A DNA stretch of 64,000 bases from Nocardiopsis sp. NRRL B-16309 (GCF_001279585.1 NZ_LGEC01000080.1:124001-188000), one strand, 5' to 3'. Positions 8,466-17,122 are shown, counted from the stretch's first letter. Numbers and translations are program-made. The notes: generated from the letters alone by a model not told the origin.

Positions 8466-11060
8466 CTACGTCCCCTGTCCGCAGACCGCGCCGTTGAGCC
8501 GGAACAGTTCGGGGGCCGGATCCGAGCGGTCCGAGCCGGTGCCGACGAAGCCGAACGTCGTCTCCTCGCCCGGGTCGATCGCCGCGTTCCAGTCCAGGTC
8601 CCGCGCCGTCACCCGGGAGCCGGACTGCTCCAGCTCACTGCTCCAGTGCCGGCCCGCCGACTGCCCGCCGGTGAACGACCACCCGAGTTCCCAGCCGTCC
8701 ACGGGCTCGTCGCCGGTGTTGCGGATCGTCACCTGGGTGGTGAACCCGCTCTCCCACGCGCCGTGCACCGTGTAGTCCACCTCGCAGGTCGGTGCGGCCG
8801 GGGAGGCCGCATCGCCCTGGTCGGTGACGAACGCGGACACCCACGCCAGCGCCGAGTTCCAGTTGATCGTCAACTCGTTGGTCGACCACGCGTCGATGTG
8901 GTCGATGTAGCAGAACTGCGGCGCGCACCCGGCCAGGTTGGCCTCACTGACCGGGTCCCAGGTCGCCGTGTCGGAGTTCGGCCCGCCCGAGAGCGTGCCG
9001 TCGGGCGGGTTCGGCAGTGACGGGTCCAGCTGGGCGGCGTACCAGCGGCTGTGCTGGTTGACGGCGTCGTTCTCGCCGTACCCGGTCACGTACGACTGGT
9101 TGAGCGCGTTGCGCCCCAGGACGTAGTCCATCCCCTCCAGGACGGCGTCGCGGTAGCGAGCGTCCCCCGTCAGGTCGTAGGCGGTCGCCAGGACGACCAT
9201 GGTGTTGAGGACGAGTCCGTTGGAGCCCCACACGAGGACCCCGTTCTCCGGGTTCAGGACCAGGCCGTACGGGTGCTCCTCCGCGGCCGCCAGGTACTCG
9301 TCGGCGGCGGCCACCACGGACGCGCGGACCTCGTCGCGGCCGTCCAGGGAGTTCGGGACGGTCGCGAGCTGGAGCCTGCCCAGGGGAGCGGTCCAGCGCC
9401 AGTCGAAGGCCGAGGCGGTGAAGGCTCCGCCGGTGTGCAGCTCCGAACCGGTCACGGCGTCCGCGTACTCGGCCGCGCCCGTCGTGAGGTACAGCTCGGC
9501 CGCGGCCCAGTAGAACTCGTCGGCCACGTTGTCGTCGTCGTAGGGCCCGCCGCCCTGGCCGCCGGCCGTGGCGAAGCGGTCGGGGTGCTCCACGGCCGCG
9601 TCCCAGGCGGCCTCACCCGCCCGCGCGCACGTGTCGGCGAAGTCGGCGTCATAGGGCGCGAACACCCGGGCGCACTGTGCGGCGGTGGCGGCCAGGTTCA
9701 GGGTGGCCGCCGTCGACGGCGGGTGCAGGTAGCGGGGCTGCGGGTCGCGGTGGGGCATCAGCGGCAGGCCCGTCCACGCCTCGTCGTGCACCTTGTGGTG
9801 CGCCATGCCCGCCAGCTCCTCGCCCTCGGGCACCTGCATGCTCAGCAGGAACTCCATCTCCCAGCGGGCCTCGTCCAGGACGTCGGGCACGCCGTTGTCC
9901 CGTTCGGGGATCGCGAGGCTGGAGTCGGAGACCCGGCCGGGGTCGCCGGTGGGGGCGTGGTGCGCGCGCTCGTACACGCTCATCAGCTGGTGGACCGAGA
10001 TCCCGCCGTTCACGACGTACTTGCCGTGGTCGCCGGCGTCGTACCAGCCGCCGGACACGTCCAGGGTGTAGTCGCACGGGGTGTCGGGATGGCAGGTGAC
10101 CTCGGTGTCCCCCTGGTTGGGCTCGACCCCGGCGTGACCGGCCGGGCGGCCGTAGCCGGGGGCGATGTCGTCGCTGATCTCGATGCCGCTGCGCTGCGTG
10201 TAGTAGAAGTCCAGGGCATCGGTCGCCAGGTCCGCGTAGCGGTCGGCGGCGATGTCGAACGGGTGGCTGGTCTCGCCGTCCGCGGTCAGGGTGAAGCCCG
10301 TGCCCGCCTCGGTGAACCCGCCGAAGTCCAGCGAGTGCACGTTCTGGTCGGAACTCGGGTCCAGGCCCTCGGGCACGGTCTCGCCCTCGGCCACGACGGT
10401 GCCGTCGGCGTCGGCCAGTTCCCAGGGCAGGGGCTGTTCGGCGTCGGTGACCACGGTGGCGTTCTTGGGGCCCTGGGGCAGGTAGCCGACCTGGTTCACG
10501 CGTACGCGCGGGCCGGTGTCGGGCTCGTACACGGGGGGTTCGGCCCCGCCGAGGAGGGAAACGTCGTCCAGGCAGAAGGTCCAGGCCTGCTCGGCGCCGC
10601 CGATCTGGAAGGCGACCTGGCCCTCCGGGAGATCCGTGGAGGCGGTGAAGACGTGTTCGTAGGGGGCGGGGTCGGCGGCCAGGGCCGAGCGCGCGTCCAG
10701 TTCGGTGCGCCAGGGGTCGACGGGCTCCTGGACGAGCGCCCGCACCACGACGCCGTCCGCGCCCGAGGCGGTGTAGGTGAAGTCGTAGGAGTCGTCGGCC
10801 TCCAGGGGGACACCGTCCTGGCCGATGATGGCGTCCCAGGGGTTCTCGGTTCCGCCGGGGACGTCGGCGCACAGGGCGCCGTCGACGACGCTCATCTCGA
10901 TGCCGGAACTGGCCCACCAGCCGGTGGTGCCGTCGGAGAAGTCGCCGTTGACGATCTGTTCGACGGGATCGTCGTCGGCGTGGGCGGGCGCGGCCGCGAG
11001 AAGGCCGCAGGTGAGGGCGGCGCACGTACTGATCGCGAGCACCCTGGTCGGCGTGGTCAT
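8466..11060 (-). CDS. Secreted GH9 cellulase with CBM4/9 and CBM2 modules
   Basis: The protein has 864 residues. A Sec signal peptide ends at AHA near residue 29. Residues about 33-165 form a CBM4/9-like carbohydrate-binding domain (IVNGDFSDGTTGWW). Residues 175-265 form the CelD-N immunoglobulin-like domain (VRVNQVGYLPQGPK). Residues 270-745 are the GH9 barrel with the catalytic Asp motif GGWYDAGDHGKY and the acid Glu in STNELTINWNSALAW. A C-terminal CBM2 follows from about residue 765. This is the layout of actinobacterial processive endoglucanases. I chose the ATG at 11060, which has GGAAGGA upstream and begins a clean signal peptide. A perfect CebR/CelR box lies 49 bp upstream, so cellobiose-inducible repression is likely. 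Confidence 0.95.
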   Translation of the reverse strand: MTTPTRVLAISTCAALTCGLLAAAPAHADDDPVEQIVNGDFSDGTTGWWASSGIEMSVVDGALCADVPGGTENPWDAIIGQDGVPLEADDSYDFTYTASGADGVVVRALVQEPVDPWRTELDARSALAADPAPYEHVFTASTDLPEGQVAFQIGGAEQAWTFCLDDVSLLGGAEPPVYEPDTGPRVRVNQVGYLPQGPKNATVVTDAEQPLPWELADADGTVVAEGETVPEGLDPSSDQNVHSLDFGGFTEAGTGFTLTADGETSHPFDIAADRYADLATDALDFYYTQRSGIEISDDIAPGYGRPAGHAGVEPNQGDTEVTCHPDTPCDYTLDVSGGWYDAGDHGKYVVNGGISVHQLMSVYERAHHAPTGDPGRVSDSSLAIPERDNGVPDVLDEARWEMEFLLSMQVPEGEELAGMAHHKVHDEAWTGLPLMPHRDPQPRYLHPPSTAATLNLAATAAQCARVFAPYDADFADTCARAGEAAWDAAVEHPDRFATAGGQGGGPYDDDNVADEFYWAAAELYLTTGAAEYADAVTGSELHTGGAFTASAFDWRWTAPLGRLQLATVPNSLDGRDEVRASVVAAADEYLAAAEEHPYGLVLNPENGVLVWGSNGLVLNTMVVLATAYDLTGDARYRDAVLEGMDYVLGRNALNQSYVTGYGENDAVNQHSRWYAAQLDPSLPNPPDGTLSGGPNSDTATWDPVSEANLAGCAPQFCYIDHIDAWSTNELTINWNSALAWVSAFVTDQGDAASPAAPTCEVDYTVHGAWESGFTTQVTIRNTGDEPVDGWELGWSFTGGQSAGRHWSSELEQSGSRVTARDLDWNAAIDPGEETTFGFVGTGSDRSDPAPELFRLNGAVCGQGT

Positions 11061-11108
11061 GGCTTCCTTCCGCTGGGGGTGGGACGACCGGTCGGCCGCC
11101 GCGGAGGT

Positions 11109-11122
11109 TGGGAGCGCTCCCA
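11109..11122 (-). promoter_or_regulatory. CebR/CelR operator
   Basis: TGGGAGCGCTCCCA is a perfect 14-bp palindrome. It is identical to the operator known for CelR of Thermobifida and CebR of Streptomyces, LacI-family repressors released by cellobiose. It lies just upstream of the GH9 cellulase start. No LacI repressor gene is in the window, so the regulator is presumably encoded elsewhere. Confidence 0.93.
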
Positions 11123-11286
11123 CATGCATGGTTGTGGGCGCGGCCACACCTGTCAATGGGGGTAAGCGCAGCGGTGTGCGGCCCGGGATCGCCGGAGCGG
11201 TCGAAGTCCGTGCTCAGGGGCCGGCGTCGCCCAAGGGCGCGAGCGGCCGTTCGCGGGCCGCCGACGATCCGGGTCGCGGCGGATTC

Positions 11287-11345
11287 CTGTCCACAGGCTG
11301 TGGACGGAAGCCCGTTCGAGCTGACTTGTCCACAGCCTGTGGACA
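11287..11345. promoter_or_regulatory. Two back-to-back DnaA-box-like palindromes
   Basis: GTCCACAGGCTGTGGAC (11289-11305) and GTCCACAGCCTGTGGAC (11328-11344) are near-identical 17-bp palindromes with centres 39 bp apart. Each is a pair of inverted DnaA-type boxes. One half-site reads TTGTCCACA (11326-11334), the actinobacterial DnaA-box consensus. The site lies between the cellulase and the nuclease-like gene. No replication gene is nearby. Confidence 0.6.
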
Positions 11346-11379
11346 GGGGTCGGGTCCGGGTTCGCGGTGGCGCGGCGGT

Positions 11380-11426
11380 CCGCGCATGACGAGACCCGCG
11401 CATGCCAGACCCGCGCATGGCGAGAC
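11380..11426. repeat. Three tandem 15-16-bp repeats
   Basis: Three successive copies of CCGCGCATGnCnAGAC occupy 11380-11395, 11396-11410 and 11411-11426. They lie just downstream of the nuclease-like gene (minus strand) and beside the DnaA-like boxes. The gap 11123-11472 otherwise holds no gene. Confidence 0.7.
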
Positions 11427-11472
11427 CCGCCCGCGGCGGAGCCGGGGCGGGCGGATCGCGAAGCGTGTGTGC

Positions 11473-12273
11473 TCAGGCCTGGTCGGCCTCGTCGTTCCCC
11501 TCGTCGCCGGCCGGGTCCCCGGCGTCGGCGGGCAGCAGGCCGCGGGCGATGACCTCCTCGGTCAGCGCGCGCACCACCTCGGCGGCGTCCCCGGTGTGAC
11601 CGGGGTGCTCGGACACCTCGCGGAGCTCGGCCAGGATCGCCGACACCACGGTGTCCCACCGCAGGATCTGGGCGAGCGGCGCGGCCTCCGTCGACTCGCG
11701 CCAGCGACGCAGGGCGTCCAGGCGACCGTGCTCGACCGCCTCGTGGGTGAGGTGGAACAGCAGGTCCACCGTGCGTTCGTGCGCGTCGCGGTCCAGGAGG
11801 TCGACGTCGATCACCGGCACCGGCTGCGTCGTCCCGCCGTCCTCCTGGGGGCGCAGGTGGAACACCTTCCACAGCCGTCCGTTGGTGAGCACGACCCACC
11901 GGGATCCGTGCTCGGCCGCGACCCGGCGGGCCATCTGGATGTTGCGGATGTCCAGGTCCTGGCCGACGCCCTTCACCTCGACCGGGGCGAACACGTCTCC
12001 GTCGAGGATGATCGCGTAGTCCACGGAGTCGCCGCTGGTGCGGTACTCGGTCGTCAGCTCCTGGTACTTGCTGTAGTTCAGGCCGACACTGAGGAAGTCG
12101 GCGACCAGCAGGCGTGTGTCCCCGTCGTTGGCGTCGCGCTCGATCAGTTCGGCCAGAGGGCCCGACAACCGGTCGATCGCCGCCGCCAGCCTGCCGCGCA
12201 CCGGGGTCTCCCAGCTGACAGGGGTGGTGAACTGACCCGTCCGGGTCATCACCTGGGTTGCCTCGACGTCCAT
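11473..12273 (-). CDS. HsdR-N-type restriction nuclease-like protein
   Basis: This 266-residue protein resembles stand-alone proteins with the type I restriction enzyme R N-terminal nuclease domain. An early block, FLSVGLNYSKYQ, is followed by the PD-(D/E)xK core: Asp in SVDYAIIL, then APVEVKG with Glu and Lys. A DIRNIQMARRVAAEHG segment and WVVLTNGRLWKVF complete the fold. An acidic tail follows. No helicase or HsdM/HsdS partners are present, so it is not a full restriction system. The start used gives MDVEATQ; an ATG eight codons later is also possible because neither has a strong ribosome site. Function in vivo is unknown. Confidence 0.78.
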   Translation of the reverse strand: MDVEATQVMTRTGQFTTPVSWETPVRGRLAAAIDRLSGPLAELIERDANDGDTRLLVADFLSVGLNYSKYQELTTEYRTSGDSVDYAIILDGDVFAPVEVKGVGQDLDIRNIQMARRVAAEHGSRWVVLTNGRLWKVFHLRPQEDGGTTQPVPVIDVDLLDRDAHERTVDLLFHLTHEAVEHGRLDALRRWRESTEAAPLAQILRWDTVVSAILAELREVSEHPGHTGDAAEVVRALTEEVIARGLLPADAGDPAGDEGNDEADQA

Positions 12274-12482
12274 GAGTGTCCGTTTCCGTGGTCGCCGTGG
12301 GCCCCGCCGCACGCTGCCCGGGGCACGGGATGAGGGAGGTTTGGCGCCCCGATCGTACAGCTCCCACGGCCCTGTCGCCGATTCGACCCGTCGCGCGCCC
12401 GGTCGGGCGTCGCTGGCCGGATCGCCCCGTGATCCCGGAGGCGTCCGCCGGGCGGCGGTGCTTCTCGGGGCAGCGGGCACGG

Positions 12483-12565
12483 CGCCGGATCACGGGCGCT
12501 CGGCGGGCGCTCGGCGGGCGCGCGGGAACCCCACCACGCCGGATCACGGGCGCTCGGCGGGCGCG
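12483..12565. repeat. 28-bp direct repeat at a gene end
   Basis: A 28-bp sequence containing GGATCACGGGCGCTCGGCGG occurs at 12483-12510 and again at 12537-12564. The second copy contains the last codons of the reductase gene. The gap 12274-12543 holds no supported gene. Confidence 0.75.
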
Positions 12566-13644
12566 TTCCGCACCCGGGGGCGCTCGCCGAAGTCCTCGGC
12601 CACCAGCCGGTCGGCCCAGAGCCGGAGCGACGGCCACACCGGCGGATGGGACAGGCCCGCCGCCCGGGCGAGGGCGTCGGCCGACGCCGTGTCGTAGCGG
12701 TCGTCGCTGAGGAAGGCCAGGGTCTCGGGCTCGACACCGGTCAGCACTCGGGGCAGGCGCCGCAGCAGGCCCACCGGCACCCTGCCCCGCGGGGCGCGCA
12801 CGCCCAGGTGCGCCGCGAGGCCGCGCAGGAGGTCGTGCAGCGGGGGCGTGCCGTCATCGAGGACCCAGTGCGCGGGGACGGCAGCGGTGTCGGAGGAGTC
12901 GTGCTCCGGGACCGCGGCGAGGAAGCGCGCGAGGTGGTCGACCGTCACCACCGGCACGAACGTCGACGGCCCGCCGGGAAGAAGCGGCAGCCGTCCCCGC
13001 CACAGGTCGCGGACGGTCCCGGCCAGGCCGATGTACTGCCCGGCCTCGCCCGTCTCCGAGTCGCCGATGACCGTCGACGGGTTGACGATGCTCAGCGGCA
13101 GGCCCTCGCGCACGGCGAGGTCCCGCACGACGGCGTCGGCCTCGATCTTGGCGGCCTCGTAGGCGCCGTGTTCCCGGTAGAGCCGGTCCGTCCCGGCCGG
13201 TGTCAGCGGGGCCGTCAGGGCGCCGCCCGCGCGGTACCCGGTGACGTGCACCGCGCGCCGCAGCCCGGGCAGGCGCGACGCCCAGACGAGCGCGTGCAGC
13301 GCACTGTCGACGTTGGCCGCCCTGGCCTCCTGCCGGTCCATCCCGAACCGGTAGCGACCGGCGCAGTTGTAGACGTCGCGCACGTCCCGCAGCCCGTGCG
13401 CGTCGTCGCCGCCGAGTCCGAGGTCCGGCCGGGCGAGGTCGACCCGGACGGTGGTCAGGCGCGCTGTGGGCACGGCGTGCCCGCGGAGCCAGGAGAGCAG
13501 GGCCTCCTCGCTGCCGCGGCTGCGGGTTCCGGCGGCAGCGGCCTGCCCGTCGTGCAGGAGTTCGGCGAGGAGGCGGCGCCCGATGAGTCCGGTCGCGCCG
13601 AGGACGAGGGCTCGTGGGGTCGGGTCGGTGTGGAGTGATGGCAT
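12544..13644 (-). CDS. NAD(P)-binding epimerase/reductase-like SDR
   Basis: This 366-residue extended SDR has a Rossmann motif GATGLIG at residues 16-22 and an active-site YEAAK motif with the catalytic Tyr/Lys. INPSTVIGDSETGEAGQYIG is like male-sterility/thioester-reductase and hydroxysteroid epimerase proteins. The C-terminal third is helical and ends in a basic tail. The substrate may be a fatty acyl or polyketide chain, but this is inference. Its ATG is preceded by GAGGAG and, 14 bp upstream, by the palindrome TAGATCGATCTA. That palindrome also stands before the neighbouring TetR gene, so the TetR protein very likely represses both. Confidence 0.85.
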   Translation of the reverse strand: MPSLHTDPTPRALVLGATGLIGRRLLAELLHDGQAAAAGTRSRGSEEALLSWLRGHAVPTARLTTVRVDLARPDLGLGGDDAHGLRDVRDVYNCAGRYRFGMDRQEARAANVDSALHALVWASRLPGLRRAVHVTGYRAGGALTAPLTPAGTDRLYREHGAYEAAKIEADAVVRDLAVREGLPLSIVNPSTVIGDSETGEAGQYIGLAGTVRDLWRGRLPLLPGGPSTFVPVVTVDHLARFLAAVPEHDSSDTAAVPAHWVLDDGTPPLHDLLRGLAAHLGVRAPRGRVPVGLLRRLPRVLTGVEPETLAFLSDDRYDTASADALARAAGLSHPPVWPSLRLWADRLVAEDFGERPRVRNAPAERP

Positions 13645-13657
13645 GGTTTCTCCTCTA

Positions 13658-13669
13658 TAGATCGATCTA
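13658..13669 (-). promoter_or_regulatory. Putative TetR operator before the reductase
   Basis: TAGATCGATCTA is a perfect 12-bp palindrome. It is embedded in a longer element, continuing on the plus strand as CATATTTTTG, that recurs before the TetR gene at 14509. Sharing the operator with the repressor's own promoter supports autoregulation plus control of the reductase. Confidence 0.8.
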
Positions 13670-13922
13670 CATATTTTTGACGCGCAGGTCCGTGCTGGAA
13701 GGTGGATCAGCCGTGCGGCTGTGCGCCCGGCGGCTGTGCGCCCGGCGGCCGGGCGCCCCGCGCCCGTGCGGTCGTAGGGCCGAGTGGTCGGTCAGCCGAG
13801 CGTGTGCCCGGCACTCGGTACCTTGCACCTGGCACTCGGCCGGTCGTGCCGCCGCCCCGCCCTTCGGCCGGATTCGCGCCGCTCGACGCCTGTCCCGGCC
13901 CTTGCCTCGGCCCCGGCCTCGG
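13670..13922. other. Gene-free GC-rich spacer with short tandem repeats
   Basis: Two direct copies of GGCTGTGCGCCCGGC lie near 13716-13746. Several near-repeats of GGCACTCGG follow. I see no gene in these 253 bases. Confidence 0.55.
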
Positions 13923-14498
13923 TCAGGCGTCCTTGAGCAGCAGCGCCACCGATGCCCGGGCCCGGTCGAGCGGAGTGCGGCTGCGGGCCGCGCGGGCGAG
14001 CAGGATGGCCCCCTCGACGAGGGAGAGCGCGGACCAGGCCAGCGCGTCCGCGGCCTCGGGGGCGCGCCCCTCGGCCGTGAGCCGAAGTGCGAGCTCCCGC
14101 TGCCAGGACGCGTAGACCCGTGAGCAGACCTCGTGCACACGGTCGTTCGTGGCGGCGGCGTCCACCGCGGTGGCGGCGATCGGGCAGCCCTTGGTGAAGT
14201 CCGACTCCACCATTCTGGTGGCGAAGAGGTCGATCATCCGCTGGACGAACGCGACCGGGTCGGGCGCCTCGGCGGCCAGGTCGGCGAGCGCGGCGCCCAC
14301 CTCGGCGCCCGCGGCTTCCAGCGCCGCGGTGACCAGTTCGTCCTTGCCACCAGGGAAGTGGAAGTACAGCGAGCCCCGTGGCGCCCCGCTGGCGGCCAGC
14401 ACCTGGTTGAGTCCTGTTCCCGCGTAGCCGTGGGCCTCCAGCAGCTCGCGTGCTCCGTCGATGAGCCGCGCCCGTGTCGCCGTCCCCTTGGTTCCCAT
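13923..14498 (-). CDS. TetR/AcrR-family repressor
   Basis: The 191-residue regulator has an N-terminal helix-turn-helix (GTGLNQVLAASGAPRGSLYFHF split across residues 27-48). Its ligand domain is of the LmrA/YxaF type with a conserved TKGCPIAATAVD segment around residue 103. Family members respond to drugs or metabolites and repress adjacent genes. The TAGACCGATCTA operator sits 11 bp upstream of its own ATG and is matched by the palindrome before the downstream reductase on the same strand. The reductase is therefore the obvious target. The ligand is unknown. Confidence 0.92.
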   Translation of the reverse strand: MGTKGTATRARLIDGARELLEAHGYAGTGLNQVLAASGAPRGSLYFHFPGGKDELVTAALEAAGAEVGAALADLAAEAPDPVAFVQRMIDLFATRMVESDFTKGCPIAATAVDAAATNDRVHEVCSRVYASWQRELALRLTAEGRAPEAADALAWSALSLVEGAILLARAARSRTPLDRARASVALLLKDA

Positions 14499-14508
14499 GC
14501 GATCAGAC

Positions 14509-14520
14509 TAGACCGATCTA
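14509..14520 (-). promoter_or_regulatory. Putative TetR autoregulatory operator
   Basis: TAGACCGATCTA differs from the perfect palindrome at 13658 by one base. On the plus strand it is followed by the same CATATTTTTG. It lies between the TetR start and its probable promoter. Confidence 0.8.
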
Positions 14521-14648
14521 CATATTTTTGCCAACCCGAGGGCATGCGGCGTTCGACGCCGGTGTCGGGCCGCCCGGCGCAGGCCGTCCGTCCGCAGGTC
14601 ATCCGAGGAGTAGGGTCTTGGTGCCCACGGCATGGAAAGGGGAGGAAC

Positions 14649-15092
14649 ATGCTCTTCTCGATCCCCGGGACCGGTTGGCTCCTCATCGCCGCGGCGTCGA
14701 CGGCGGTCTTCATGGTCGGCATGCGCGCGCTGGTCCTCGGGTCGGCTTCCGGGGACGGGGTTCCGGGAGGCTGGAAGGAGCAGAGCAGACGGGGGATGCG
14801 GCTGTTCTACGTGGCGACCCCGGTCTTCGCCGCGATCGTCCTCGGGGCGAGCGTGCTCCGGCCCGATCCGCCGTCCACGATCCTGTTCCTCTACAGCATG
14901 TCGTTCGTCGCCGTCCCCGCCGCGTTCCTTCCGGTCCGCGCCCGCATGGTCCGACTCCACCTCGCGCAGCAGGAGGACCCCGACACCGCGCCCAGGGCCG
15001 ACTGGGTCGTCACCGCCTGGCTCGTGCTCGTCCTCGGCACGGCCTGCGCGGGGTCCACGGCCGCCCTGCTGGTGTCGATGTACGGCACGTGA
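14649..15092 (+). CDS. Small four-TM membrane protein
   Basis: The 147-residue protein has four hydrophobic segments. They are near residues 6-28, 52-70, 77-95 and 120-143. Charged cytoplasmic loops lie between them. It resembles no family I can name. The start ATG has GGGGAGGAAC immediately upstream; the longer frame to the left is antisense to the TetR gene and is rejected. It converges on arsC with a 29-bp gap. Confidence 0.72.
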   Translation: MLFSIPGTGWLLIAAASTAVFMVGMRALVLGSASGDGVPGGWKEQSRRGMRLFYVATPVFAAIVLGASVLRPDPPSTILFLYSMSFVAVPAAFLPVRARMVRLHLAQQEDPDTAPRADWVVTAWLVLVLGTACAGSTAALLVSMYGT

Positions 15093-15121
15093 GAGGGCGG
15101 ATGGGCCGGCTTCGGCAGCCG

Positions 15122-15523
15122 TCAGACGCCCAGTTCCGCCAGAAGAGTGCGCACGCGCTGTTCGATCTCGTCGCGGATAGGCCGTACGGCCGCCACGCCC
15201 TGGCCCGCCGGGTCGGGCAGCGACCAGTCGAGGTAGCGCTTGCCGGGAAAGACCGGGCACACGTCGCCGCAGCCCATGGTGATGCAGACGTCGGAGACCT
15301 CGACGGCGTCCGAGGTGAGGATCCTGGGCTTCTGGTCGGCGATGTCGATGCCGACCTCCTCCATGGCGGCGACGACGGCGGGGTTGACGGATTCGGCCGG
15401 GGCCGAACCCGCCGAGCGCACCTCCACCCGGTCGCCGGCCAGGTGGCGCAGCCAGCCGGCGGCCATCTGGGAACGGCCGGCGTTGTGGACGCACACGAAC
15501 AGCACGGAGGGCCGGTCGGTCAT
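15122..15523 (-). CDS. arsC: Arsenate reductase, LMW-phosphatase type
   Basis: The 133-residue enzyme reduces arsenate to arsenite for export. It has the phosphate-binding loop CVHNAGRSQ with nucleophile Cys11 and Arg17. It also has paired redox cysteines in ITMGCGDVCPVFPGK and the general acid Asp in SLPDPAGQ. It belongs to the thioredoxin- or mycothiol-linked low-molecular-weight phosphatase class. I chose the ATG at 15523; the longer frame has no N-terminal homology. It is transcribed divergently from arsR-acr3, and the spacer carries operator-like inverted repeats. Confidence 0.92.
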   Translation of the reverse strand: MTDRPSVLFVCVHNAGRSQMAAGWLRHLAGDRVEVRSAGSAPAESVNPAVVAAMEEVGIDIADQKPRILTSDAVEVSDVCITMGCGDVCPVFPGKRYLDWSLPDPAGQGVAAVRPIRDEIEQRVRTLLAELGV

Positions 15524-15583
15524 GGAGGTGCCACCTTCTTCCCGGGTGCGGCCCCGGTCACGGACCCGGGCCGGCGGAGGATG

Positions 15584-15625
15584 CATATCAGTGCGGAGTG
15601 ATATGACATTATCAGTACATGCTGA
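15584..15625. promoter_or_regulatory. ars divergent promoter/operator region
   Basis: CATATCA-n8-TGATATG (15584-15605) is a perfect 7-bp inverted repeat of ArsR-operator style. A second, TCAG-n6-CTGA (15612-15625), overlaps the arsR start codon. No Shine-Dalgarno sequence precedes arsR, and an AT-rich -10-like TGACATTAT lies directly upstream. The arsR mRNA may therefore be leaderless. Confidence 0.6.
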
Positions 15626-15933
15626 CATCAGTGGACACTGACCTCACCAGGGCTCTGGGTGACCCCCTGCGCGTGCGCATCGTCTCCCTGCTCGCCCACG
15701 AGACCCTCTGTACGACGCACCTGGTCGAGGAGACGGGTGCGCGTCAGACCAACCTGTCCAACCACCTGCGCGTCCTGCGCGAGGCCGGCCTGGTCGAGAC
15801 CGAGCCCTGCGGTCGGTACACCTACTACCGGCTGCGCCCCGAGGCCCTGGAGTCCCTTTCCGGCGCGCTGGGGGGCCTGGCCGCCACCGCCCGCGCGACC
15901 GTCGCCGCCGACACCAAGAGGGCCTGCCCATGA
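15619..15933 (+). CDS. arsR: ArsR-family arsenic-responsive repressor
   Basis: The 104-residue winged-helix protein has the ArsR DNA-recognition helix ARQTNLSNHLRVLREAGLV. A single cysteine sits in ETLCTTHLVEETG, where relatives bind arsenite, and a further cysteine lies in EPCGRYTYYRL. It presumably represses itself, acr3 and arsC. Its stop codon overlaps the acr3 start (ATGA). No ribosome site is visible, and GTG at 15631 is an alternative start. Confidence 0.9.
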   Translation: MLTSVDTDLTRALGDPLRVRIVSLLAHETLCTTHLVEETGARQTNLSNHLRVLREAGLVETEPCGRYTYYRLRPEALESLSGALGGLAATARATVAADTKRACP

Positions 15934-17009
15934 CCCGCGCCGACACTCCGGCTCCCGTCGCCGGCTCCGTCGCCGCCCGGCTCTCCACGCTCGACCGCTT
16001 CCTGGCGGTGTGGATCCTGCTGGCCATGGCCTTCGGCCTCGGCCTGGGCCGCCTCATCCCCGGCCTGAACGAGGTACTGGCCGCCGTGGAGGTGGGCGGC
16101 ATCTCGCTGCCCATCGCCCTCGGCCTGCTCGTCATGATGTACCCGGTACTGGCCAAGGTCCGCTACGACCGGCTCGACACCGTCACCCGCGACCGCCGCC
16201 TGCTCATCTCCTCCCTGGTCGTGAACTGGGTCGTGGGCCCCGCGGTGATGTTCGCCCTGGCCTGGATCTTCCTCGCCGACCTGCCGGAGTACCGGACCGG
16301 GCTCATCATCGTCGGCCTGGCCCGCTGCATCGCCATGGTGATCATCTGGAACGACCTCGCCTGCGGGCACCGGGAGGCCGCCGCCGTCCTGGTCGCCCTG
16401 AACTCCGTGTTCCAGGTGCTGGCGTTCGGGGTCCTGGGCTGGTTCTACCTCGACCTGCTGCCCGGGTGGCTGGGCCTGGACACCGACGGAATCGACGTCT
16501 CCCCGTGGACGATCGCGCTCAACGTGGTCATCTTCCTGGGCATCCCCCTGGCGGCGGGCTTCCTGACCCGGCTCCTGGGCGAGCGGCGGATGGGCCGCGA
16601 GCGCTACGAGTCGGCGTTCCTGCCCCGCATCGGACCCTGGGCACTGTACGGGCTGCTGTTCACCATCGTGCTGCTCTTCGCGCTCCAAGGCGGGACCATC
16701 ACGAGCCGACCGCTGGACGTGGCGCGCATCGCGGTCCCGCTGCTCGTCTACTTCGTCCTGGTGTGGTTCGGCACCTTCGCCTTCGCCAAGGCGATCGGGA
16801 TGTACTACGACCGCACCACGACGCTGGCCTTCACCGCCGCGGGCAACAACTTCGAACTGGCCATCGCGGTCGCCATCGCCACGTTCGGCGTCACCTCGGG
16901 CCAGGCCCTGGCCGGAGTCGTCGGCCCTCTCATCGAGGTCCCGGTCCTCATCGCCCTGGTCTACGTGTCCCTGGCCTGGCGCCAGAGGTTCACCGCCGAC
17001 CGGAGATAG
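15930..17009 (+). CDS. acr3: Acr3-type arsenite efflux permease
   Basis: This 359-residue membrane protein has ten predicted helices and belongs to the ACR3 family. It exports arsenite using the proton gradient. The family block around residues 130-145 (GLARCIAMVIIWNDLACG) contains the conserved Cys used in transport. A second conserved block is AAGNNFELAIAVAIATFG. The length is normal. It is translationally coupled to arsR and paired with arsC across the divergent promoter, giving a compact reduce-and-export module. Confidence 0.94.
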   Translation: MTRADTPAPVAGSVAARLSTLDRFLAVWILLAMAFGLGLGRLIPGLNEVLAAVEVGGISLPIALGLLVMMYPVLAKVRYDRLDTVTRDRRLLISSLVVNWVVGPAVMFALAWIFLADLPEYRTGLIIVGLARCIAMVIIWNDLACGHREAAAVLVALNSVFQVLAFGVLGWFYLDLLPGWLGLDTDGIDVSPWTIALNVVIFLGIPLAAGFLTRLLGERRMGRERYESAFLPRIGPWALYGLLFTIVLLFALQGGTITSRPLDVARIAVPLLVYFVLVWFGTFAFAKAIGMYYDRTTTLAFTAAGNNFELAIAVAIATFGVTSGQALAGVVGPLIEVPVLIALVYVSLAWRQRFTADRR

Positions 17010-17122
17010 CGGGGCCGCCGGGGCCGGTGAGGCGTGGACGAACAGACCGCCTGACAGCCCAAGGACGCGCTCGGCACGGCGGACCCGAGCCCTGCTCGTG
17101 TGCTTCCTCGTGGGCGAGGACT

